A DNA stretch of 64,000 bases from Mantis religiosa (Eukaryota > Arthropoda > Insecta > Mantodea > Mantidae), in assembly GCA_030765055.1 (NCBI GenBank), contig JAUKNK010000057.1, positions 4,829,501-4,893,500 on the forward strand, read 5' to 3'. A model generated the notes under the pieces. It was not told the DNA's origin. It was given only the letters and a program-made list of their open reading frames with translations, and searched no databases. Each line of letters opens with the position of its first letter. Within the stretch, counting starts at the first letter, position 1. The translations under genes were made by a program, and so were the position numbers. Of the stretch, positions 31,143 through 42,706 are shown piece after piece.

Positions 31143-32486
31143 GTAAGTTATCAAGAAGTCTATTGGATATTTGACACATTCTACATATGAAACAGGCTCA
31201 GTAAGCTGAAAGTGACCTACCCTAAACAACAAGTGGACAATGGGCTACTTATAAGTGACCCATGTAATCGAAGTGTCACATTTATCGTGACAGTACATTG
31301 TACTAATACCAGCTCTTAAGGGTATAGATATTATGTCAGGCTATTTTCCACCCACATGATCATCATAAAATTGATTTCTTTCTTGTTTATTTGGATCATA
31401 AACAAGAGCGCTTTGAATTATAAAGTTACATACATGGACACCACATCAGTGTAAGATATCACTGCTTGGTCCATACATGCTAACTTAACAACTAAATGGG
31501 CAAATGAATATAATGTGCCCTAGCAGTTCACTATGTTATGTGGTTTGTGTAACAATGCATTTCACTTTATGCCAATGTTTGCAAATCTTTCCAAGATGGA
31601 TTGAACATGCAGCTACAGTGCCCTTAACCCTTATGTGTACACTTGAATGCAGTGCTATGTAGGGAGTAATCTGTCACTGTTTGAATGTCCATCAGGGTCA
31701 GTTACATGAATTATGCAAAATAAGGCCTGAAGCTTTCCTGTTAAAAGAAAATGTTCAAGTTTTCCTCTAGAAACATGCCAGATGAAAATACAATTGGAAA
31801 TGAACGTTTAGGGTGCATACAACTCTCCCATCAGAATATTTATTAAATGTTATAGCCACAAATGGATCACTGGATATGACAAAAATATAAACAATGACAA
31901 AACACTATCAGTTTTGGCATTACTAAACAAAAGACTGTTTTCAGTAAATTAAATGTCAGGTGAGGAGATGAAGAGAGTATAGAAGATTAATTGGGTCAAA
32001 GAAACCCAACTACTTATGTTGATTATCAAGCTGAATATATCATTGTTCCTTAAGTCGACGGATTTCCAATTTTAAGCCTGATATCCCAGAGGAGCTTTTT
32101 GAAATCTGGCATCATGATTAAATGTGCTTCTTTCAGAGAAAATGACCAAAACCTCCTTAATTCTCCAACCCCAGTAACTGTTGCAAAATGATTATGTACT
32201 TTGCCAAGATTTTCTCTTATCCTGGAAGATGAATTTACACTTAAGTTCTATGGACCCCAAGCATTTTTAGGATCATTTTCCCATGTCATTCAGCAATGTT
32301 ACAAACTGTATTTGAGATGTTCAGTAAAAAAATAAGAACATAGAAAAAAGTGTGACCTATAACAGTATAACTTAATGCAGCATTATCTAGAAATCACAGA
32401 ACAGGTTGATTTGTCTGAGTTTAATCATAATGGACATGTGTGATGCATTGTTAGCAGTGTTGACTCATTGTTAGATGTTTCCCCTA
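31143..32486 (+). other. Intron 1, proximal part
   Basis: No coding similarity or repeat recognised between the donor and the SINE. Confidence 0.6.
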
Positions 32487-32700
32487 GTGGTCTACCGGGG
32501 AAATATATGAGTCAACTGGAGAATTTAATGTCAGGAAGGCACGTTGGCAATGGTAGCTCAAAGGTTAAGAGCGACTGGACGGAAACCAGGAGATCCGTGG
32601 TTCAAATCCTGGCCATGGCATTGAATTTTTCATGTTGACTCTATCCATCAAATATCTTAGCCTATATACGGCTAGTGTGGAGAAATGATTAATTTCCATC
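32487..32700 (+). repeat. tRNA-derived SINE in intron 1
   Basis: A-box TAGCTCAAAGG at 32554-32564 and B-box GGTTCAAATCC at 32599-32609, with the same 5' leader (TAGTGGTCTACC) and 3' part as the SINE at 14131-14290. Confidence 0.8.
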
Positions 32701-33224
32701 AATTAACTAAAACTCAATGCAGGGTTATGTCAACATCAAAGAATCCTTGTTAGGTCTCTGTGGACTATGACCTCATTATAAATATAATGTAATAATGTTT
32801 AAGTATGTCCATGTGCACTTGTGTTGTTGAGTAGATCTCTATACTGAAAGCCATTTTTATGTACTTTGTTTTATCATTAATGTTGATACAATTTGTATTG
32901 AGTAGTTCACCAGTTACATGATTTATGTCCAGTACTAATATGTTATTCATGCAATTCCTTCTCCTGTTTTCTCCTAAGTTTCTGTATTAAGTTTCCTTAA
33001 TGCTTGACCGTTTAAGTAATATATTGTGATCTATTAAACATTTATTTTGCTAGTTCTGAGTTTTCTAAATCACTTATATACTTTCTCTCTGTCTTGGTTT
33101 TCTTACACCCCTGTACATGATAAAATATAAAATGTTTGTGTCCACATATGTTTTAGCCATGTTACATAGGACATTGACGTTAGATAATTCTGTGAAACTA
33201 TACATTTGAATTATTCTGTTACAG

Positions 33225-33256
33225 GATGTCGACCTTCCTGCAGTAAAATCCTCAAG
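33225..33256 (+). CDS. C2H2 zinc-finger gene, 32-nt second exon
   Basis: An acceptor (TTATTCTGTTACAG ending 33224) and a donor (AAG before GTAAGATT at 33257) bracket 32 nt coding DVDLPAVKSS plus two bases. Entry in phase 0 from exon 1 and exit in phase 2 join in frame to exon 3, whose first base completes an Arg codon (AG plus A). The matching phases on both sides are the main evidence. Confidence 0.75.
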
Positions 33257-33787
33257 GTAAGATTTCACACTTTTTTGTTACGAGCTTTCTGCCTTTTGTA
33301 TTTTCTTTACTTTTGTTCATATATAGCTCTCATATTTATGTTTTATCACATGTCTCATTGAACTCTTGAGCTGGTACAAATGGATATACAGTAAAACTTG
33401 TTCTAAGAGTAATCATATGGGACCCACAGAAATTTCTAAAACAGGCAATTTTCCTAACTTTACAAAATTCAATAGATTATGTATAGTTTTTCAGTTACCA
33501 TGTATCATAAATATATATGTATTTGTAATTATGCACAGATGTAAATGTATAATTAACCACTGTAGCATAGATTTTGTTAATTAGTTTGCTGATATTTGTG
33601 CCACAGACTAATACAATAGTACTAATAGCACTAACACAATATCATAACTTGAATTGTAATTCAGATTACTTCTTTCTTTTTCTATTCTCCCTAGGATTAA
33701 TTGTCTTATATCTCACTTGCTGTTTTGTTCACTGTGTGGAATGTCTTTATACTTTTCTATGTGCATTATTTTGCTCTATTGAATGGT

Positions 33788-34497
33788 TCAAACATCTTGT
33801 GAAGGTATGTACTTATCCATAGGTTTTAGTGCATAGTTGGATGACATCATTGTAATGCTCTTTCTATCTACGCATTTTACAATATACACATTGCTGTCAG
33901 AGTGAACAAGCATGTCTGAAGATCCTCTACCTTCTTTGTCTAATTCTTCATCACTCTTCAGTCCTGCTTCCTTTGGTAATCTGTTCTTCTCTATTGTGCC
34001 AGTTAATCTAAGTCCTCTCCTGAGAAGCTCATACATTAGCTTTTTACTTGTAAATTCCTGACTGTAATAAATAGTGTGCTAGAGTGAGACCTTCCGTAAT
34101 CTGAACCACTGCAGCTTCACACAAACCAAAACTTTGTGCACTAATATTCAGGCATAATGTCTTCCCATGATACAATTTAAAATCTAACACAATGCAATTC
34201 GAAATTGCGGAAACAAAAACCTTTAGACTGACTGGATTAGGTTTGTTAGAAAAAACACTGTTTCATCCTGCAAACTTCATAAAATCAAACTATCATTTTA
34301 TCTAGGGAAAATGCACGAAAATGTGCATAATATTATTAATCAGTGAAAGCATACCTCATCAGAATCACCACTGGATCTCTTACGTTAGCCTTCATCTACG
34401 TCATTGGGAATAGGATTGTGATCTACTGTGTTTCTCGTATTTCCATTTTCTGAATCCCCATCTCCATCAGCAAAAACATCTTCAGAATCATCCATAT
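33788..34497 (-). pseudogene. piggyBac-like transposase fragments in intron 2
   Basis: The minus strand at 34040-33790 reads LRRGLRLTGTIEKNRLPKEAGL, GRGSSDMLVHSDSNVYIVK and MMSSNYALKPMDKY, the piggyBac segment between the second and third catalytic Asp. At 34497-34340 it reads MDDSEDVFADGDGDSENGN, a typical acidic piggyBac N-terminus, followed by a stop and a GTATGC that resembles a splice donor. The middle is deleted. This is a different piggyBac lineage from 20275-22084. Confidence 0.65.
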
Positions 34498-35080
34498 TGG
34501 CAAGTTCTTTTAAGTGATATTTCTCAGCTTATGAAATCATTTGTTAAATGCAGATGCATGAAACTAACGTTTTTGGTGGTCAGAAATGTTTGTTTTAAAT
34601 TTTACCAATTGGATTGTATTAACTGAGTCCCAAAGTAAAAAATGCTGGACTTCATGGAAAAGGAGGTTATGAATTCCCGAACAGTACATGTATTTGAGAT
34701 CTGTTTTCTTTTAATATCATCGATATAAAAAGTATATTATTCAAACAGAAACTCACTGCTGTAAAGTCTTAATTTACACTTAACTTGAAGGCAGCATAGG
34801 CCCTGCTGCAGTGTGTTGTCACTTAGTAACAAGTGGTTCACACAACCCAGTTACGAGTGAAATGCAATACCAAACTTGTGAAATGGTACCTAGGTATAAG
34901 CAGCTCCTATTGAACTAGCAGACACCCATTGCTCTTATCTGCCATCTCCTAAACAGTAAATACAAGTTCCAGTATATGATGCCATTCCGTGGGGCTCAGG
35001 ATGATATAGTAATCAACCATGAATCTATTTAACTAGAGCTGTCACTTGATTTTTTAAATGTACTGATATTCTGTTTTCAG

Positions 35081-37061
35081 ATTTTTTCAAGAAACAGTTG
35101 ATGGTGCTATTATTGGTCAATCCCAATTGCTCTCTGCTCAACTGCAAGCAGGAAACACAAGCTTGTATGGTGAAAAGGATCACTTAGAATTCAAATATAA
35201 AAAACGTGACGTTACAGAAATCCTACAAGTTTGTGACAAGAGCTTTACTCGGTTGTCACACTTAAAAACGCACCAGTTTATTCATGACATTAAGAAGACA
35301 CACCAATGTAAAATTTGTGATAAGAGCTTTACTCTGTTGTCAGACCTGAGAAGACATCATTTAGTACATGAAGGAAATAAACCACACCAATGTAAAGTTT
35401 GTGATAAGAGCTTTACTCGGTTGTCACATTTGAAAACACATCAGTTTATTCATGAAGGAAAGAAGCCACACCAATGTAAAGTTTGTGATAAGAGCTTTAC
35501 TCGGTTGTCAAATTTGAAAGCACATCAGTTTATTCATGAAGCTAAGAAGCCACACCTATGTAAAGTTTGTGATAAGAGCTTTGCTCACTTGTCAAATTTG
35601 AAAACACATCAGTTTATTCATGAAGGTAAGAAGCCACACCAATGTAACGTTTGTGATAAGAGCTTTACTCAGTTGTCAACTTTGAATACACACCACTTAA
35701 TTCATGAAGGTAAGAAGCCACACCAATGTAAAGTTTGTGACAAGAGCTTTACTCAGTTGTCAACTTTGGAAAAACACCACTTTATTCATGAAGGTAAGAA
35801 GCCACACCAATGTGGAGTTTGTGACAAGAACTTTGCACGGTTGTCAAATTTGAAAACACATCAGTTTACTCATGAAGCTAAGAAGCCACACCAATGTAAC
35901 GTTTGTGATAAGAGCTTTGCACGGTTGTCAAATTTGAAAACACATCAGTTTACTCATGAAGCTAAGAAGCCACACCAATGTAACGTTTGTGATAAGAGCT
36001 TTACTCAGTTGTCAAGTTTGAAAACACACCACTTAATTCATGAAGGTAAAAAGCCACACCAGTGTGGAGTTTGTGATAAGAGCTTTACTCAGTTGTCAAC
36101 TTTGAAAACACACCACTTAATTCATGAAGGTAAAAAGCCACACCAGTGTGGAGTTTGTGACAAGAGCTTTACTCAGTTGTCAACTTTGAAAACACACCAC
36201 TTAATTCATGAAGGTAAGAAGCCACACCAATGTAAAGTTTGTGACAAGAGCTTTACTCAGTTGTCAACTTTGGAAAAACACCACTTTAGTCATGAAGGTA
36301 AGAAGCCACACCAATGTGGAGTTTGTGACAAGAACTTTGCACGGTTGTCAAATTTGAAAACACATCAGTTTACTCATGAAGCAAAGAAGCCACACCAATG
36401 TAACGTTTGTGATAAGAGCTTTGCACGGTTGTCAAATTTGAAAACACATCAGTTTACTCATGAAGCTAAGAAGCCACACCAATGTAACGTTTGTGATAAG
36501 AGCTTTACTCAGTTGTCAAGTTTGAAAACACACCACTTAATTCATGAAGGTAAAAAGCCACACCAGTGTGGAGTTTGTGACAAGAGCTTTACTCAGTTGT
36601 CAACTTTGAAAACACACCACTTAATTCATGAAGGTAAGAAGCCACACCAATGTAAAGTTTGTGACAAGAGCTTTACTCAGTTGTCAACTTTGGAAAAACA
36701 CCACTTTAGTCATGAAGGTAAGAAGCCACACCAATGTGGAGTTTGTGACAAGAGCTTTGCACAGTTGTCAAATTTGAAAACACATCAGTTTACTCATGAA
36801 GCTAAGAAGCCACACCAATGTAACGTTTGTGATAAGAGCTTTACTCAGTTGTCAACTTTGAAAACACACCACTTAATTCATGAAGGTAAAAAGTCACACC
36901 AGTGTGGAGTTTGTGACAAGAGCTTTGCACAGTTGTCAAATTTGAAAACACATCAGTTTACTCATGAAGCAGAGAAGCCACACCGATGTAAAGTTTGTGA
37001 CATGAGCTTTACCCATTTGTCAACTTTGAAACAACATAAGTTAACTCATGAAGGTAAGTAG
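35081..37061 (+). CDS. C2H2 zinc-finger gene, finger exon (21 full fingers plus one degenerate)
   Basis: An acceptor (ATATTCTGTTTTCAG ending 35080) opens a 660-codon frame. About 45 linker residues (FFQETVDGAIIGQSQLL...) precede a degenerate finger lacking its first Cys (LQVCDKSF). Then come 21 tandem C2H2 fingers of 28 residues (pattern HQC-x2-C-DKSF-x5-L-x2-H-x3/4-H), ending at TAG (37059-37061). Linkers are EGKKP or EAKKP instead of the canonical TGEKP. Recognition helices are few: mainly QLSTLKT, RLSNLKT, RLSHLKT and QLSTLEK. A block of five to six fingers is repeated (fingers 8-12 against 14-17), evidence of recent unequal exchange. Likely a nuclear DNA-binding protein. The stop arises by one base change in a lysine codon of a linker. 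Confidence 0.9.
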
Positions 37062-37586
37062 TCATACCAATGTGGAGTTTGTGACAAGAGGTTTACTCAG
37101 TTGTGAACTTTGAAAACACACCACTTAATTAATGAAGGTAAGAAATCACACCAATGTGGAGTTTGTGATAAGAGCTTTACTCGGTTGTCACATTTGAAAA
37201 CACATCAGTTTATTCATGAAATTCAGGATCCACATGAACGTCAAGTTTGCGATAAGAGCTTTACTCAATTGTCAAATTTGAAAAGACATAATTTAGGTCA
37301 TGAAGGTAAGCAAACGCACCAATGTGGAGATTGTGATAACGGCTTTAGTCAGTTCTCAACTTTGAAAACGGACCACTTAATTAATGATGGTAAGGAGCCA
37401 TATGAATGTAAAGTTTGTTTAAAGAGCCTTCCTCGGTTGTCACATTTGAAAACGCATCAGTCTATTCCTGATGGTAAGAAGCCACACCAATGTAAAGTTT
37501 GTGGTAAGAGCTTTCCTGATTTGTCAAATCTGAGAAGACATCATTTAAGCCATGAAGGTAAGAAGGGACAGCACAGTTTGGGATAA
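37062..37586 (+). pseudogene. Continuation of the finger array beyond the stop
   Basis: The same frame continues after TAG with a second stop (TGA near 37104, from a TCA codon) and six or seven further finger units to 37586. Several are damaged: HERQVCDKSF and QCGDCDNGF keep partial patterns, and some units lack a His or Cys. This looks like a formerly translated C-terminus now decaying, unless readthrough or splicing at 37054 recovers it. Confidence 0.75.
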
Positions 37587-37880
37587 GAGCATTCCTCAGT
37601 ATTCAGGTTTGCAGACCCATAAATTGAGTTATGTTAGAAGCAAAAGTCAATTGTGGGTCAGGAGAACTGCACTTGACACGTTTTACGGAAGAATTTCTAA
37701 GATTGTTTTGGTCTAAAGTGGAGATGCGTCACTGTGGTGTGAAGAGAGCTTGTATGTTTCATTTGGTTTCCCAAGTACAACTGTAGCTAGGGTACAGTGA
37801 TTCAGGTCCTGTTTGTTGGGAAAGGGCAAGCTACTGACTGTATGTTGCTTTGAAATTGTATCCTCCATCCATTAAAATGC

Positions 37881-37886
37881 AATAAA
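37881..37886 (+). terminator. Candidate polyadenylation signal AATAAA
   Basis: AATAAA lies 820 bp after the premature stop and 295 bp after the end of the finger remnants, on the gene's strand. It is the first clear hexamer I noticed downstream. Confidence 0.45.
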
Positions 37887-38599
37887 TCAAACCTTGCAAA
37901 ATGAAAGAATATTGGTTGTGCTTATATTGTTTGTGGGGCTTTACTTTATTTGTCCACCTTTTTATTTATATTGCGAGAATAAGTAGGTGACATCTTCATA
38001 AAGTAAATTTAAAACTAGAACAGCTAATTGAAGGTAAGGAAGAGCAATTTCCTAACTGTGATTGCTTTGTAATAACTGAATTAAAAATAATGTTCAAATC
38101 CTGAGTTAAGTTACAGTTGTCAACAACCTTCTTTATGCAGGACTGTTGATTGATTTAGTTTGTATAATTTAGTATTAAAATAAACATGTAAGGATGACGA
38201 CTTTATATGCTCTGTAAAATAAAATTTCAGATACTTCTAGCCAATTTTAAAATTTCCCCTGCTTAAGTATACAACCGCCATTGTCATCTGACTAAAATCT
38301 TTTATAGCTAGCAGTTCTCGCTGGTATAACTTGCGTTTAGACAGACTGGTGTGTAAGAACAATTTCATTTCGATTGCTAGACCTATTAGTGGTGGGGCTA
38401 TAAAGTTTTGGACTTAAATGGGAAATGTGTAGTGTTTATGGGCCGACTTTATTATATGCAACACCGCATGTGCTGACACTGGTGATATAGGTAATGAAGA
38501 TGGAGCATCTGTGTCATGAGCCTCCACAAATCTCGCTTTTGCGGTCTGCGGGGCTGAAACCCGGCCTCTATGGTAAGCGGGATAATGCGTGTCAGTTGA
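37887..38599. other. No recognised feature
   Basis: AT-rich DNA downstream of the zinc-finger gene. Confidence 0.3.
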
Positions 38600-38730
38600 A
38601 AATTAATGTCATACTGGCACGTTAGTCATGGTGGCTCAATGGTTATAGCAACCACAAGGAGACCAGGTGATCCGTGTTCATATCCCGGCTATGGTATCAA
38701 GTGTTTCACATCGTATCTATATGTTCTATA
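38600..38730 (+). repeat. tRNA-derived SINE, diverged copy
   Basis: A-box-like TGGCTCAATGG at 38632-38642, degenerate B-box TGTTCATATCC at 38674-38684, then CGGCTATGG. The leader (AATTAATGTCATACTGGCAC) resembles the one at 32520-32545. Confidence 0.65.
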
Positions 38731-39824
38731 CTTGGACTGTTCATTTTTAATTCATTTTCCGGAATACGTAGCCTTTGTCTATACTTTTGTGTCTCTATGA
38801 AGCTTGTCCGGAACGTTTAGTGGTCGGAATGTTTGTACTCAACGGCGACACGCTTTATTACACAGTCGCTTCATGTTTCAGATTGTTGCATCCAGGAATA
38901 TGTCAGCACTAGCAAAGTGACATTCATGAGCCGTCATCCTATGCCTTTTTCAGCACATTTCAGCACGCTTTTATTTATTTCATCTGTTAAAACTTGGTCT
39001 GTCTCACAGTTTCTGTCGTTCAACACTTACCAAAAACTTATTCTACAAGTTTATGGAACATTGCAATGAAGTCAAATAAGTGAATTACTTCCCGCACGTT
39101 TAATAGATCCTCGTGGAGTAATTATCACATTCATGCAGCAAAGTGACAGAAGTACATGTCAATAATGATGTATCTGGTTCATGAGAAGAGCGTTGTCACA
39201 TTGGGCATAAAGGAGAACTCATCAGTTCAGAAGGAGAACTGGTAGCCTTGTCAAGATAGCTTTTTGTGGCAGTTTTATCTTCGGTATATTCTGACAGCTG
39301 ATACAATTGTCCCTTGGAATTGCAGAGAATATTTCTCAGTCTAGACGAGCCTTTCTCTGAGTGCAGTATTGAGCAGGTAATGCAATCTGTTACTTTGTTG
39401 TGATTGACCAATGACGAGTTTTAGAAGCACGCAGTTTATGACGTATTCTCTCTTGTTTATCCCCAAGAGGTTTTCCATTGTTCCTGGCAAGTAATAATTG
39501 TAACTGTGAAAGAGATCAATTGCATCAAGATTATATAATCCATCATCTGTTCGAAAAACAGCGAATTATAGATTTCTGCTGGCCACGTATATTTGATTTT
39601 CGATTTTTTGTGGTGTTATGTTGGTACTGATGTACCTCAGTTACTTTGATAATGTCGGTCATTTTGAATGTTCAGTAAATTGGTTGTACGTTAGAGAGGT
39701 TGTTGAGAACATAAACATCGATTGGCCCATTCCATTCGATTCTGACCAATTATTTGGTCATGAGTCTGGTCACTGCAAAATTTGTACCAAAGCTCCTCAC
39801 TTACGACCAAACACAACATTGCAT
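38731..39824. other. No recognised feature
   Basis: No convincing coding similarity; short open frames look accidental. The N-terminal part of the adjacent mariner relic is not recognisable here. Confidence 0.3.
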
Positions 39825-40515
39825 TAATGTAGCTAAGGAGTTGTTGAGCTCTGTCTGTGACAGAGGGTGACGAATCGTGGGTTTGTGGTTATGACGTGGA
39901 AGCTAAAGCTCAATCAGCCCAATAGATGCAGCCTCACTAGCCAAGACCAGAAAAAGCGCGCCAAGCTCGGTCGAATGTAAAGGTTTTGCTTACAGTTTTC
40001 TTAGATTGGAGGGAGGTGATGCATCATTAGTTCTTGTCACAGGATAGAACGTTAATAAGGAATATTACCTTCAAGTTATGCGGAATATCGCGAAGCAGTC
40101 TGCCTGAACTGCCCAGATTTGTGGAAGAACAATTATTGAGTTTTGTACCATGATAACGTCCCAGCTCACACATCGTTAATTGTGAATTGCGAATTTTTGG
40201 CCAAAAACAACAGACTTATGATGCCGCAGCCACCGTACTCGCCAGACCCATCGTCCTGTGACATTTTCAATTTCCAAGTTTGAAGAGGCCCATGAAATGA
40301 CGACGCTCTGTCACGATTGTGGGTATAAAGAAGTCATCGAATGAGGAGATGAAGAGGATCACCAAAAATATTTTTAAAGGGGGACGAGGATTGTAAAAAC
40401 GTTGGCACAAATGTATATCTGGTAGGGATTAATTTAAAGGGGACAATTTAGATTTCATGAATAAATACTTTTGCGGAAAAACCAAAATTCGCGATATTTT
40501 TAACGCATCTCGTAT
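39825..40515 (+). pseudogene. mariner transposase relic, catalytic part and 3' end
   Basis: Across frames: TDDESWVCGYDVEAKAQS (first Asp region, D in DES for DET), KKRAKLGR/ARQARSNVKVLLTVF, then HDNVPAHTS-like DNA near 40150 (second Asp), FLAKNNRLMMPQPPYSPD near 40195-40250 (third Asp), and a C-terminal W-HK-like segment near 40400. After the gene, AAATTCGCGATATTTTTAAC resembles mariner 3' ends. Stops and shifts are frequent. Confidence 0.8.
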
Positions 40516-42706
40516 ACACACTTCTATAGCGGAGTGCCAAAGTATAAACGTGCTTCAAGGGGACTATCAATATTGTTAAAGAATAAATTTAGAAGACTGT
40601 TCAGAAACTGAGAACCAGTTAATGAAAATGAAATTAAAATGAACATAGATATTTTTGGAAAGAAAATAACAGTATTAGGCGTATATGGAACAAGTGAAGG
40701 TGAAAATTTAAAGATATAGATCGAGTAATCGTCATCAACAAGTACACATTCCGCAATTAAATCTTCTAGAGGTGATAACGGTTAAAATTAACACTTTTAG
40801 TACAGAACTCACACAAGTAGCAATATTCAAACCACCCGCAGACATTGACACAGATGACGTTCAGAAAATCATGCAGTTAGGTCAAATAGCGGCGGGGGAT
40901 TATAACTCTAAGCATTTTATATGTCACAGCACCAACGCAACCCTCAAGGGACGAAACTTTTGAGTTATATAAACTCTGTCAATTAACTCATTGCCGGCCA
41001 ATCACGGGCCAGTCTTAGTTATTGTCAAAGATATTCCCTTCAACATCGAATGTACTGTATTTCATGACGTCATTTCGGACCATCTACCGGTGCAGCCCTA
41101 AAATTTAAATACTTTGAACTACTAAATAGTTAACTGGGAAGACCTCAAAATCATAATAGAACTATACCTACAGGACATGGAAATAAAGAGCTGAACAACA
41201 TAAGGTGATACATAAACTAGAACCAGAACAAAGTAGGGACCACTGTTAAGTGTAAACCGACGGTAAATGCCCAATATCCCACGGACATCGAAAACTTATA
41301 CCAATAATGACATCGCCTAGGACGAAAATAGCAAACAACGAAACACCCAATTCTCCAGGAGGACAATTTAGACGTCAGAGCAACAGTATCTGCAACAAAT
41401 AGGGAATATGTAACACAGGAATACAACTAAACCCTTGAATGACTAAATCCGAACTTACATTTTGTTTGGCAAGTAGCAACATACTTCCACTCATAAATGA
41501 CAACGTCATCGCTGATACATCTCGGTCCAAAGCCTAGATGTTATGAGAAACCGGAGAAAACACTCACGCTACACCCCACAGAGGAACCAGCAAGTCAGGT
41601 AGACATCCCAACTATTAAACAAGAAACTAATGAAGGAGTTTACAGTACACAACAAAATTCGAAAGACAAATGCAGGTGAAATTAGTTGCATTATTAACCG
41701 ACTGCGAAACAGAAAGTCCCCGATAACATATTCAGCATAGTCCTAAAAGTCTTCCCTTTTGAGCAATGAGGTTCCAAACGAAAATATTCAACTTCATATT
41801 ATAAAACGTCAGATTTCTGCCTCAGTGGACAGAACCAAACTTATTAATGCTTACACAGCCGTACAATGACCTCGCTATAACCAGTAGCTACACGTCAATT
41901 AGCCTATTAAACGCTCTAGGAAATGTACTGGAAAAAATTTCCTAAAAATAATAAACTCCTACATTACAAAAATATATAAATATCCCAGAACTAATAGCAG
42001 GCAACTCAGCAGCTTATTCGTCTAAGAGAGCTAATATCTAAATGATTTAATACGAATAAATCAACAGACGCATATTTTTGGATATCGAACACGCTTTTGA
42101 TAAAATGTGGCACGTTCACCTCATCCAAAAACTGAAATCATACAACTTCCTTGATGCTATACATAACTGTCCTAATCCTCTCGCAGGTCCATTAGGACCG
42201 CAGTCTCTCAAGGAAGATTGCTCAGACCGTTGCTACTCAAACTTCACATTATTGATAAGCCAGTGACATAAACCGATAAAGACATCTACACCGATGACGC
42301 AGCACTAGTGACACACTCCACTAAACCTCGCATAATTCATTTGTGACTGCAGGAAGCGCGACGCGAATTAGAACCCTGGTTAACGAAAATAAACTCAAAC
42401 AGATACCAATCAATAAATTTCACAAAAAGACTACCACATAGGTATCCTAGGCATGCGCAGACACCAGTCTCATACAGTGACGAAAGAATTGAATGGAAAG
42501 ACCAAGTCACCTACTTAAATGTCACAACGGATCAAGGTCTCTCATGGAAAGAGCACATAAATGTCATCGGAGCAAAAGCAAATATTCGAATAAGCAGACT
42601 TTCCCTCTTGATTATCGTAAATAACTGACTAAACCTCAACATGGACTGACGCTTTACGAAACGCTGATAAGACCAATTCTGCCGTATGTAGCCCCCTCTA
42701 TGTAGC
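40516..42706 (+). mobile_element. Jockey-like non-LTR retrotransposon relic
   Basis: Endonuclease: VKINTFSTELTQVAIFKPPADI and AAGDYNSKHF near 40770-40915, then IVKDIPFNIECTVFHDVISDHLPV near 41020-41090. RT: LDIEHAFDKMWHVHLIQKLKSYNF near 42075-42150, YTDDAALVTHS near 42290, and WKDQVTYLNVTTDQGLSWKEHIN near 42500-42560. The last part (GLTLYETLIRPIL-like) is at 42640-42700. About half of the ORF is unreadable because of shifts. Confidence 0.75.

Noticed and set aside
33366..33822. Small frames in intron 2 of the zinc-finger gene
   Set aside because: No similarity, AT-driven composition, and they lie between well-supported exons.
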